Below, one piece after another: positions 29,889-37,537 of a stretch of DNA of 64,000 nucleotides. This DNA comes from DATLNF01 sp963765815 (GTDB lineage: Bacteria > Actinomycetota > Actinomycetes > BP-191). The translations under genes were made by a program, and so were the position numbers. The notes under the pieces are model-generated. The model searched no databases, was not told the origin of the DNA, and saw nothing but the letters and a program-made list of their open reading frames with translations. Where the stretch lies: positions 1 to 64,000 of the forward strand of contig CAVXXT010000008.1 in NCBI GenBank assembly GCA_963765815.1. The letters run 5' to 3'. The first letter of the stretch is position 1; every line of letters starts with the position of its first letter.

Positions 29889-30587
29889 ATGACAGACCCG
29901 ACTGGTACCGAGCCCGCGTCACGCGGATCGGGCGTGACGCTCGACGTCGCTCTCGACGGCGGGTGGCGCCTCGGCATCTGGCTTGTCATGCAGTCGGGCA
30001 GGCTCGTTGTCGCCGAGGTACGCGTCTTCCCGGACGCGAACGGCGATGACCGCGAGCCCGATGAGTCGAGGGCGGACGCTTCGACGGTTCCCCCGGGTGG
30101 CATCACAACCGCGACTCTTCGATCCATCCGACTCGGCGAGATCATCGACGCCGAGCGACGAAAGCTGGCGGCGCACTTCCAGTCTGGCGGGGGCAGTCGG
30201 GTCACCATCGGCGACCGCACGGTCGACATTCCCCAGGACTGGTCAGCGGTCGTCCGCCAGGAACAGCCGGGCTGGATTGACGCGGTTCGGTTCGAGCCAC
30301 GTCGGCCGGGAGCCGCCGGACGTGACCCGGGGTTCTACGCAGCAGGAGCAGCGGCCTACTCGTCGCTCGTCGAGCGAGGGTGCGGCGCACCGATCCTCGC
30401 CATCCGTGACGCGCTTCGGCTCGACGACGGGGAGCCGCCCGACGAGGCGGCCGTACGCCGGTGGCTGCGCCGGGCACGGCGGGACGGTTACCTCACACCG
30501 GACAGCGCGCCCGGCATCTCTGACGGGCGGATCACAGACCTTGGCCAGCAGGTACTCGACGAGGCGAAGAGAGAAGGGCGGCTCTGA
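29889..30587 (+). CDS. Putative regulator upstream of integrase
   Basis: 232 residues. The N-terminal half is beta-rich (VTLDVALDGGWRLGIWLVMQ) with no known motif. The C-terminal 70 residues (VRRWLRRARRDGYLTPDSAP then ITDLGQQVLDEAKREG) look like a winged-helix DNA-binding domain. Its stop overlaps the integrase start by one base (TGATG), so the two are coupled. Proteins of this shape often precede integrases in actinobacterial elements. A regulatory role is inferred. Confidence 0.65.
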   Translation: MTDPTGTEPASRGSGVTLDVALDGGWRLGIWLVMQSGRLVVAEVRVFPDANGDDREPDESRADASTVPPGGITTATLRSIRLGEIIDAERRKLAAHFQSGGGSRVTIGDRTVDIPQDWSAVVRQEQPGWIDAVRFEPRRPGAAGRDPGFYAAGAAAYSSLVERGCGAPILAIRDALRLDDGEPPDEAAVRRWLRRARRDGYLTPDSAPGISDGRITDLGQQVLDEAKREGRL

Positions 30588-31669
30588 TGGGCAGCATTCG
30601 GAAGACGACGGCCGGGTCGTACGAGGCCCGGTACCGCGACCCGCAGGGCCGCAGCCGCTCGCGCAGCTTCCGCACCAAGAAGGAAGCTGAGCGGTTCCTA
30701 GTGGCCACCGCTGCCGACCTTCAGGGTGGCGCGTGGATCGATCCTCGGCTCGGACGCATCACGGTCGAGCAGTGGGCCGCAGAGTGGACCTCGATGCGCG
30801 TCGTTGCCGACAACACGCGCACGTCGGCGGACGCCCGACTGCGCAACCACATCCTTCCCGCGCTCGGACACCTGCCGCTGTCCGCCGTCACCCCTCTGCA
30901 TGTGCGGACGTTCGTCGCGAGCCTCACCGAAAAGCGGCTAGCGCCGAGCAGCGTGCGGAGCGTCGCGCAGGTGCTTTCCGGGCTGATGCTCGCGGCCGAA
31001 GAGGCTGGGCTGATCGTCGCGTCACCGGCAACCAAGCTCACCCTTCCGCGGGACCGTGCCGACGAGCGCGTGTTCCTCACTGCCGAGCAGGTGGCGGCCG
31101 TGGCCGACACGGTGCCGCCGATCTACCGCGCGCTCGTACTGACGGCCGCGTACACCGGGCTCCGCTGGGGCGAGCTGGCCGGGCTGAAGCGCGCGAACGT
31201 CGACCTTCTGCGGAAGCGCATCGAGGTCAAGGAGTCGCTTCAGGAGATCGCCGGGCACTTCACCTTCGGACCGCCGAAGAGCGATGCAGGGCGACGCGTC
31301 GTGCCCATCCCGACGACGCTGGCCGAGGAGCTGTCACGGCACTTCGCCGCCTACTGCCGCGAGGATCGAGCGCTCGTGTTCACCGGCCCTGACGGTGGCA
31401 CTCTTAGCCGCACCCGGTTCCGTCAGCGGGTGTGGGTTCCGGCGATGAAGGCGACGGGCCTCGACCCCGCGCCGACCTTTCACGATCTGCGGCATACGCA
31501 CGTGGCTCTGCTCATCGCTGCGGGTGTTCCGGCGAAGGCGATACAGCGGCAGGTCGGCCACGCGAGCATCACGACGACGCTCGACCGATACGGTCACCTC
31601 CTGCCCGACATGGAGGCGACGATCCGCGACGGGCTGGACGGCACGCTTCGCAAGGCAGGCAACGCGTAG
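30587..31669 (+). CDS. int: Tyrosine-recombinase integrase
   Basis: 360 residues. The N-terminal arm-binding domain (GSIRKTTAGSYEARYRDPQG) is followed by a SAM-like core-binding domain and the catalytic domain. Catalytic residues visible are Arg in TGLRWGELAGLK, Lys in FGPPKSDAGRR, His-Arg in TFHDLRHTHVALL, His in QRQVGHASITTTL and the nucleophile Tyr in DRYGHLLPD. It should recombine the 54-bp tRNA-Ile core. It lies about 3.7 kb from attR, with cargo between. Confidence 0.96.
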   Translation: MGSIRKTTAGSYEARYRDPQGRSRSRSFRTKKEAERFLVATAADLQGGAWIDPRLGRITVEQWAAEWTSMRVVADNTRTSADARLRNHILPALGHLPLSAVTPLHVRTFVASLTEKRLAPSSVRSVAQVLSGLMLAAEEAGLIVASPATKLTLPRDRADERVFLTAEQVAAVADTVPPIYRALVLTAAYTGLRWGELAGLKRANVDLLRKRIEVKESLQEIAGHFTFGPPKSDAGRRVVPIPTTLAEELSRHFAAYCREDRALVFTGPDGGTLSRTRFRQRVWVPAMKATGLDPAPTFHDLRHTHVALLIAAGVPAKAIQRQVGHASITTTLDRYGHLLPDMEATIRDGLDGTLRKAGNA

Positions 31670-31685
31670 CCGTCATGATTCGGGG

Positions 31686-33065
31686 ATGTCAGACGACGAC
31701 GTCATCCACCAGGAGCTCTCCGACTTCTTCAACCAACTTCGAGAACGCGCTGCGTCGGACCTCACTGCCGCTGGGCTGCCGCTCACTGATATCACCGGTC
31801 AGGTCGTCGTAGAGCGGACGGCAAATGGGTTCACCGTCCGCACGGACAAGGTTCGACGTAACGTGCTTCGTCTCAGGACTTTCGCTGGGGTCGGTCCGTG
31901 GGTCGACGATCCGCAGCTCGTTGAGGCCGCGCGAGCCGTCAGCGTGCGTCTGCTAGACCGGTTCGCTGCCACCCTTCCTTTCTGGGACATTCACGGCGCC
32001 GGCGACGTGAACTGGATTGCCGGTGGGCTTAACTCGCCGGGCACGGTCGACTTCGAGATCGACGCCGTCAGATGGGTGCTCGATCGACTCGTTTACCGAG
32101 CCGCGTCGGCCTACCTCGCCGAACTTCAGAGTGTCGGTGCTCGCGATGACGAACTGGCTCAGAGTTTTGCCGCGCAAGTGGTCGCCATCGCGGCGGACGA
32201 CGGGCTGCGGTACGTGGTAACGGTCCCCCTGGTGGGGGTTCTCCTCGATAGTGCGCTCGTAGTCGATGACGTCACGCTCCGCCCGCTCTCGCCGGAGGAG
32301 CGAGGCGACTACATCGGGCATGAGCCGGCAACATCGTCGCGCCTCGCGTTTCCTCGCATGGAAGACCCGCCGACTACCGCGGGGGAGATCAGGATCGCCG
32401 GGCCGCGCGACCAGCGGGATCCGAATGACTGGAGCGAGCACGGTTGGCGGCTAGCCACAGCGCTCGCGCTTCACGGCATCCCCTTCGGCGCGAACACCGT
32501 CACGATCACCACAGACCCGCCATGGCTTGGCCGGTGGCGCGGAGGGTCGCCGTTGCCCGGGCCGGAAACGCACGTCGTTGAGCCGGTTGACGAGCCGACG
32601 ATCCGGAGTGTCTTGCGCACGCGCCGGGCCCTTCAGAGGTTCGCAATTGGGACACCTGCCACGCTCGACGATCGGGCTCTCCATCGGTTCATGCTCGGAG
32701 TTGGCCGGCGCGCACCGAGCGACTCCGTCATCGACTTCGTCATCGCGCTTGAGGCGCTGCTCCTACGCGGGACGCGTGACGAGCTTCGCTTCCAATTCGG
32801 CCTCAACGGAGCGCACTTCCGCGGCGGGTCGTTCACGGCACGTAACGCCACGTTCGATCGACTCAGAGACTTGTACAAGGTGCGGTCCGGCATGGTCCAC
32901 GGGGGTGGCTCGTATACCAACACGGAGTTGCTCGCACATCGCAACGATGCCAGGCAGATTGCCGATGAACTGCTACTCAAGGCCGTTGAGCACGGCTTCC
33001 CCACTCCCGATGCTTTCCGCGATATGGCGCTGGGTAAAGAGTGGCTACCGAGCGACGCGGATTGA
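31686..33065 (+). CDS. HEPN-domain (ApeA-like) protein
   Basis: 459 residues from ATG 31686, 16 bp after int. The N-terminal two thirds show no familiar motif. The C-terminal segment SVIDFVIALEALLLRGTRDE through FDRLRDLYKVRSGMVHGGGS is a HEPN fold with the R-x4-H motif RSGMVH, as in ApeA-like HEPN proteins, several of which are anti-phage or toxin RNases. Its location in the cargo interval supports a defence role, but activity is inferred from one motif. Confidence 0.65.
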   Translation: MSDDDVIHQELSDFFNQLRERAASDLTAAGLPLTDITGQVVVERTANGFTVRTDKVRRNVLRLRTFAGVGPWVDDPQLVEAARAVSVRLLDRFAATLPFWDIHGAGDVNWIAGGLNSPGTVDFEIDAVRWVLDRLVYRAASAYLAELQSVGARDDELAQSFAAQVVAIAADDGLRYVVTVPLVGVLLDSALVVDDVTLRPLSPEERGDYIGHEPATSSRLAFPRMEDPPTTAGEIRIAGPRDQRDPNDWSEHGWRLATALALHGIPFGANTVTITTDPPWLGRWRGGSPLPGPETHVVEPVDEPTIRSVLRTRRALQRFAIGTPATLDDRALHRFMLGVGRRAPSDSVIDFVIALEALLLRGTRDELRFQFGLNGAHFRGGSFTARNATFDRLRDLYKVRSGMVHGGGSYTNTELLAHRNDARQIADELLLKAVEHGFPTPDAFRDMALGKEWLPSDAD

Positions 33066-33090
33066 CCGCGGCGCTCCTCTGAGGGGGACC

Positions 33091-33825
33091 GTGGGGATAC
33101 TGGATTGGAGCGCCGCGACATCGAGCGCCGCCGCAGCCTGGGTGACTGCTGCGATCTACGCAGCGCTCGGCACATTCGGCTGGGCCCAGATCCGGCAGGG
33201 GTCCGCCGTCCGCGAGCTGCAAACGCGCCCATACGTCGTCGTCGACTTCGACCTCCGCCGGTTCGTCATCTACATCGCCATCCGCAACACGGGGGCGACG
33301 CCGGCGAGAGACATCGTCGTCACATTCGACAAGCCGTTGGAGAGCTCGCTCCCCGGGCGAGCTGACAAGTTGAATTCGGCGCCGGTCCTCACTGCCCCTA
33401 TCCCGATGATGGCTCCCGGCCGGGTCATCCGCCTTCTGTTCGACGTCTCGCATCAAGTGCTGGCCGACCCGAAGTTGCCACGGACCTACACCGCGACGGT
33501 GACGTACTCCGATCATGGCTGCTCGAAGACGTATCGCGATCCCCCTTATGTGCTGGACCTGAACCACTACATGGGCGTGGCGATAGACCCGAAGGGACTC
33601 CCCGAGCTGGTCGAGTCTGCAGAGAACATCGGGAAGGAGCTAGCAAAGTGGACCGACGGCACCAAGGGCCTTCTGGCGTTCACGGTCGATCGGCGGCGGT
33701 CGCGCACCCGTAACGATCGGCCATTCGTTCGATCGCAAGCGCGCAGGGTGCGCCAAACGGAGGGGTGGACTGCGTACGTGCGGTGGCAATGGGATCGCTG
33801 GCTCCGCCGCTTCGGCTGGCGGTAG
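33091..33825 (+). CDS. Membrane-anchored hypothetical protein beside HEPN gene
   Basis: 244 residues from a GTG with GAGGGGG upstream, 25 bp after the HEPN gene. One N-terminal transmembrane helix (AAWVTAAIYAALGTFGWAQI) is followed by a beta-sandwich-like soluble domain (FVIYIAIRNTGATPARDIVV) and a basic tail rich in Arg and Trp. I recognise no family. Tight spacing suggests it is expressed with the HEPN protein. Confidence 0.55.
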   Translation: MGILDWSAATSSAAAAWVTAAIYAALGTFGWAQIRQGSAVRELQTRPYVVVDFDLRRFVIYIAIRNTGATPARDIVVTFDKPLESSLPGRADKLNSAPVLTAPIPMMAPGRVIRLLFDVSHQVLADPKLPRTYTATVTYSDHGCSKTYRDPPYVLDLNHYMGVAIDPKGLPELVESAENIGKELAKWTDGTKGLLAFTVDRRRSRTRNDRPFVRSQARRVRQTEGWTAYVRWQWDRWLRRFGWR

Positions 33826-33894
33826 CCAGCAACCGGAGTGGGATCGCTCAGCGACCGTCGGTGTCCTGTCACAGCCCGTCGCTACCGTCGAACC

Positions 33895-34347
33895 ATGAAA
33901 GCCCTTGACGGTCGGATGACCGAATCCCTCGTCGTCGAGCGTGACACCACCCTGCGCGGCACCGTCGAAGCCGGTGCCCACGTCGAGGGTGCGGTGCTCA
34001 AAGTGCTGGGCGTGTTCTCAGGGCCGATGACACTAGACGACTCGGCCGTATTGGAGGTGCTCGGCGTTCTGGATGTCCGCGGGCCAGCCGACAACCGCGG
34101 AACCGTCATCGTCGCCGGTGTGCTGAATGGGGACATCCGCGACCTGCTCACGCCGGCGGGCAGGTTGGCCGTGGCGGCGGGGACGATCGTCAACCCGTTC
34201 CGCGACGAGCCGTATCGCGTCGAGCGCGACGGAACCCGGACGCCGACCGGTGACCATGTCGACGACGTCAACCCGGATGCTCGCAACTACCTTGCATACG
34301 TGCCGGACGACGACAGGTGGCAACCCCTAGGCGATGTCACAGGGTGA
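33895..34347 (+). CDS. Bactofilin-like beta-repeat protein
   Basis: 150 residues from ATG 33895. The middle is a run of short beta-strand repeats (TLRGTVEAGAHVEGAVLKVL, then VLEVLGVLDVRGPADNRGTV and IVAGVLNGDI), resembling polymer-forming bactofilin folds. The C-terminal 50 residues are charged and unrelated. Function unknown. Confidence 0.5.
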   Translation: MKALDGRMTESLVVERDTTLRGTVEAGAHVEGAVLKVLGVFSGPMTLDDSAVLEVLGVLDVRGPADNRGTVIVAGVLNGDIRDLLTPAGRLAVAAGTIVNPFRDEPYRVERDGTRTPTGDHVDDVNPDARNYLAYVPDDDRWQPLGDVTG

Positions 34348-34390
34348 CGTTCGCCCGCCGACGTGCCGTCGGACACAGGAACGGACGAGG

Positions 34391-34894
34391 CTAACCTTTC
34401 GGGCTTCGGCTACGCCGTGAGACTCGATCAACCAGGCGTGCCATCAGCCGAGTCCCTCGCTTCGTGCCAGCGAGGATAAAGAACGCACGGCCCATTCGGT
34501 CTGGCCGAGCCGCCAACTCTTCCCGCGCTCGGATGAAGAGGAGAATCACGGCCGCGCGGAGGTCCCGCCGCGCGCGCTCGGTCAGGCTCGCGTCCCCGAC
34601 CGCAGCTAACTCGCGCAGGTTTTCGTAGGCACGGAGGCGCGAATCCATTGCATCGGAGCCGAAGGCGTGGAGGCGAGCCCGTAGCCCATCGGGCAGCGGC
34701 GTGAGCGGGGCGTCCGGGTCCTCGGCGAAGTCCCTCGAAGCCCACTCGATCAGCTCGACGTAGGCGTCGGCCCGTCGATGCCAGACCCGCTCAGCGCCGG
34801 CGACCCTGCTGGCTCCCCGCGACGACAGCAGAGCGCCGATAGCGGCGCCGCCCGCCGCCGCACCGAAGCTCAACCACGCCGGATCGACTGCCAT
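34391..34894 (-). CDS. Hypothetical protein with N-terminal membrane segment
   Basis: 167 residues. The Ala/Gly-rich hydrophobic N-terminus (LSFGAAAGGAAIGALLSS) is followed by a helical region (RADAYVELIEWASRDFAEDP; LRAYENLRELAAVGDASLTE). The general shape matches small one-TM actinobacterial proteins of unknown role. It is the only leftward gene on the right-hand flank of the element and is convergent to the bactofilin-like gene. Confidence 0.55.
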   Translation of the reverse strand: MAVDPAWLSFGAAAGGAAIGALLSSRGASRVAGAERVWHRRADAYVELIEWASRDFAEDPDAPLTPLPDGLRARLHAFGSDAMDSRLRAYENLRELAAVGDASLTERARRDLRAAVILLFIRAREELAARPDRMGRAFFILAGTKRGTRLMARLVDRVSRRSRSPKG

Positions 34895-34969
34895 CCGTCG
34901 AGGCTAGGCCGACCGCCGACGCTTCCCGCGGAGGCTCGGCGGTGCCACCCTCTCGGCCTGGAGGACGGG

Positions 34970-35119
34970 CTGTTCATCCCGCACGAGATCGTCCTAGGCG
35001 CGGTCGTGCTGTGGTTCGTCCTGTCGTTCGTCGTGTGGCTGCTCACCGGCATCCGCCGGCGGTCAGTCGCGGCCTACCGCCACATCACCCGCCGCGAGCC
35101 ACCCGGCCGCCACCGCTGA
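34970..35119 (+). CDS. Possible small membrane protein
   Basis: The frame reads FIPHEIVLGAVVLWFVLSFV then VWLLTGIRRRSVAAYRHITR, one good membrane helix with a positive cytosolic tail. No ATG, GTG or TTG stands at the right place. A CTG at 34970 has GGAGGA five bases upstream. An ATG at 34778 would need antisense overlap with the neighbour. A real but mis-started 49-aa protein or a relic are both possible. From 35120 to 35404 I see no gene. Confidence 0.35.
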   Translation: MFIPHEIVLGAVVLWFVLSFVVWLLTGIRRRSVAAYRHITRREPPGRHR

Positions 35120-35283
35120 CCGGACCCCCAACCGAACCTCCCCAGGCACCCTCCGACCCCTCCCCAGCTCCGCACGTGGGTCGACACCCGCGGAACGCAC
35201 GCTGCCGAAGTAGGAACCGTGAGAGGGCTAGTGGATCGCCACGCTCGCGGTCGACTGCCCAACAGGGCCGCTCGGTGTGCCCG

Positions 35284-35301
35284 ATCCCACGGAAATCCCA
35301 C
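35284..35301 (+). promoter_or_regulatory. Right paired ATCCCAC repeats (candidate arm sites)
   Basis: ATCCCAC at 35284-35290 and 35295-35301, an 11-bp period identical to the left pair and in the same orientation, about 100 bp inside attR. They lie in a gene-free stretch. Confidence 0.5.
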
Positions 35302-35404
35302 AGACCACCGGTCAACCGACCGGACGATCCGGTACTCGTCGGGACTGGATGCACGCTGTGACCTGCGGGTTTGCGTGATGTCCGCACGGCCGCTGGGCGG
35401 TCGG

Positions 35405-35458
35405 GCATCCCTGATAAGGATGAGGCCGGAGGTTCAAGTCCTCCCAGGCCCACTTCGC
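35405..35458 (+). repeat. Right attachment repeat (attR)
   Basis: Perfect 54-bp copy of 21507-21560. It contains only the tRNA-Ile 3' half (from the anticodon stem on), so it is not a second tRNA gene. Chromosomal genes resume with the Rieske protein 66 bp later. Confidence 0.95.
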
Positions 35459-35524
35459 TGTGGTTTGTCCGTTCTACCGGCCCGCTCGGGTTGCGGGTCA
35501 GCGCTACCGGGCGCACCGTGAGGC

Positions 35525-36070
35525 ATGAGTGCCGAGCGATTGACGAAGTGGTCGCGCCGCGAAGCGCTCGGCCTCGGGCTGGTCGCGTCGACCGGGTTGG
35601 CCGGCTTCGGTGCCGCGCTCTACCGCGGCGGTGAGCAGGGCCCGGTCTCCCGGGCCTACGTCCTCGGACCGCTCAATGAGGTCGACCGCCGGCTGTCGTC
35701 ATCGGGCGTGCTGACCATCCCCGAGATCAAGTCGCATCTAGTCCGGTACGAGCCCAACGCGCAGACCCGCGCGATGTACGCCGACAGCGTGCCCGGCTAT
35801 CTGCTGCTCAGCTGGAAGTGCACCCACCTCGGCTGCAAGGTGCCGCGCTGCGACAGCAGCGAGTGGTTCGAGTGCCTATGCCACGGCGTCCGCTACAACC
35901 GGATCGGCGAGTACCAGTTCGGCCCAGCGCCTCGCGGCTTCGACAGGTACGCGACGCGCATCGTCGCCGGGGTGGGCCTGGTGGCCGACACCCGCAACCG
36001 GATCCTCGGCCCACCGCGCGGGACTGACACGATCCACCAGCCGCCGGCCGGCCCGCACTGCGTGGGCTGA
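35525..36070 (+). CDS. Rieske [2Fe-2S] protein with Tat signal
   Basis: 181 residues. The N-terminal SRREALGLGLVASTGLAGFG is a twin-arginine-type signal or anchor. The Rieske cluster ligands are in CTHLGC and CLCHGVRY, spaced as usual. Electron transfer at the outer face of the membrane is likely. No cytochrome b gene is adjacent, so the partner is unknown. In the uninterrupted chromosome it would follow tRNA-Ile. Confidence 0.9.
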   Translation: MSAERLTKWSRREALGLGLVASTGLAGFGAALYRGGEQGPVSRAYVLGPLNEVDRRLSSSGVLTIPEIKSHLVRYEPNAQTRAMYADSVPGYLLLSWKCTHLGCKVPRCDSSEWFECLCHGVRYNRIGEYQFGPAPRGFDRYATRIVAGVGLVADTRNRILGPPRGTDTIHQPPAGPHCVG

Positions 36071-36073
36071 GCG

Positions 36074-37537
36074 TCAGCAGATCGAGTCGAGTGCGTTGAC
36101 GGCGCGAGTCTCCGCGCGGTTCCACGCCCAGCCGTCGCGGTCGGTCTCGTCGTCGTACCCGTAGTCGCACAACTGCTGGAGGACCGCGGCCCGGTCGTCG
36201 CCGCTGAGCCGGTCGAGCTGCCCGACCAGCGTCGGCACCGCGTCGGCCGACAGCCCAGCGAGGTACGTCGCGTCGAACGTCCCGCCCGCGACGGCGTGCG
36301 CGACGTTGCGGCGTACGACGACTGCCTCGGGGTTCACGACCGTGAGTCCGCCGGCCAGGGCGAGCACCGACACCAGGATCGCGCCGGGCAGCCAGTGCCG
36401 ACCTCTGCCGACGCCGACGACCACCGCGGCGACGAGGACGAGGAGCAGTCCGAGCCACCCCGCGGCGACCAGGGCGTAGAGACGCAGCATGGTGAGCCCG
36501 AACGCCTCCTCGTACAGCGCGAGCCGGTGCACTGCCGTGCCGACGCAGACCAGCGTGAGGCCCGCCACCGCGACCGAGAGCCAGCGCACGACGCGATCGT
36601 CGAGTGCGCTGTGCGCCTGCATGCCGCGCAGCCCGAGCAGCACGGCGACGGTCATCGCGACGGCGGCGAGCAGCTGGAAGAAGCCGGTCCGCGCGTACTC
36701 GGCGTAGGTCAGCCCGGCCGTGCGCAGGACGTGGTCGGCACCGCCGGCGCCCGCGACCAGCTGACTCGCGGCGAACGCGGCGTAGACCGCAGCCAGAGTT
36801 GCCAGCGTCACGCGGCACTCGGCCGTCCCGAGCGACGGGCCGTCGGGCAGCGTCAGCGCGCGCTCCGGTCGGGACGCGGCGTACAGCATCGCGCCGGCTC
36901 CCGCTGCGCCCATCGCGACCAGGACGAGGTGTCCGGGCAGCGGCCCGAGGTCGACGTCGATCGCGACGAACGACGCGAAGACGGCGTCACCCGCGGCGAG
37001 CAGCGGCACCACGAGCAGTGCGACTCCGGCGGCGAGGACGAGACCGCGCGTGTACGACGACACCCGGCGCCGGCGATCCGGCGACGCGACGACTCGATCA
37101 CGCGCGGCGCCGAGCCACTGCAGGACGGGCGACGGCAGGCGGACGGCGTCGAAGGCCGCCGCGGCGGCGCGGAGCAGCAGCTTCGGAACGGTGAGGTCGA
37201 ACAGCGCGCTGCCGCGGTGCAGCACCACGGACAGCACTACCGCGCCGAGTGCGGCGAGCAGAGCGAGCGGTCCCACCCACACGCTGGCGCGCAGCACCAG
37301 CCCGCCGCCGAGCAGCGCCGCGACGACGCCGAGAACTCGTGCGGCGAGCGGCCCGCGGCGGGGGACGAACGCGACGGCCACGCCGGTGCTGCCGACGAGC
37401 AGCGCGCCGGCGATCGTCGCCGGTCCCGCCATCGCGGCCCGGTCGGCGACCAGTCCGACGGCGAGCGCGGTGAGTGCCGCAGGGGTGGGGAAGCGCTCGG
37501 GCGAGCGCTCCGCGGGAGCGAGGTCGTACGTCGTCAT
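36074..37537 (-). CDS. Polytopic membrane protein (DUF4173/DUF4153-like)
   Basis: 487 residues with about ten or more hydrophobic helices, a conserved-looking mid-region (HRGSALFDLTVPKLLLRAAA; FGLTMLRLYALVAAGWLGLL) and a C-terminal soluble tail (LVGQLDRLSGDDRAAVLQQL). I place it in the DUF4173/DUF4153 type often seen with a two-component system. Its ATG overlaps the histidine kinase stop (ATGA), so the three genes form one operon with the kinase and regulator upstream. Confidence 0.75.
   Translation of the reverse strand: MTTYDLAPAERSPERFPTPAALTALAVGLVADRAAMAGPATIAGALLVGSTGVAVAFVPRRGPLAARVLGVVAALLGGGLVLRASVWVGPLALLAALGAVVLSVVLHRGSALFDLTVPKLLLRAAAAAFDAVRLPSPVLQWLGAARDRVVASPDRRRRVSSYTRGLVLAAGVALLVVPLLAAGDAVFASFVAIDVDLGPLPGHLVLVAMGAAGAGAMLYAASRPERALTLPDGPSLGTAECRVTLATLAAVYAAFAASQLVAGAGGADHVLRTAGLTYAEYARTGFFQLLAAVAMTVAVLLGLRGMQAHSALDDRVVRWLSVAVAGLTLVCVGTAVHRLALYEEAFGLTMLRLYALVAAGWLGLLLVLVAAVVVGVGRGRHWLPGAILVSVLALAGGLTVVNPEAVVVRRNVAHAVAGGTFDATYLAGLSADAVPTLVGQLDRLSGDDRAAVLQQLCDYGYDDETDRDGWAWNRAETRAVNALDSIC

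Larger units (their letters stand above)
21507..35458. mobile_element. Integrative element in tRNA-Ile (about 13.9 kb)
   Basis: Delimited by perfect 54-bp direct repeats. It contains a tyrosine integrase, an excisionase-like HTH protein, a divergent regulator-like gene, an AAA ATPase and a SNF2-like helicase, FDXHR zinc and DUF7694-like small genes typical of actinophage or plasmid DNA, plus cargo on both flanks. No FtsK/TraB-type transfer protein, relaxase, capsid, terminase or portal is seen. It is therefore probably an integrative mobilizable element, an AICE remnant or a phage satellite rather than a self-transmissible element. Confidence 0.93.

Noticed and set aside
34778..35119. A 113-aa gene beginning with the ATG at 34778
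   Set aside because: Its first 60 residues are antisense to the better supported 34391-34894 gene and are low-complexity. Only the last 49 residues look like protein.
35405..35458. A second tRNA-Ile gene
   Set aside because: Only the 3' half of the tRNA is present. The acceptor 5' strand and D-arm are missing, so it is the element's attR.
21507..35458. A complete prophage or a self-transmissible AICE
   Set aside because: No terminase, portal, capsid, tail, lysis, FtsK/TraB or relaxase gene could be recognised.
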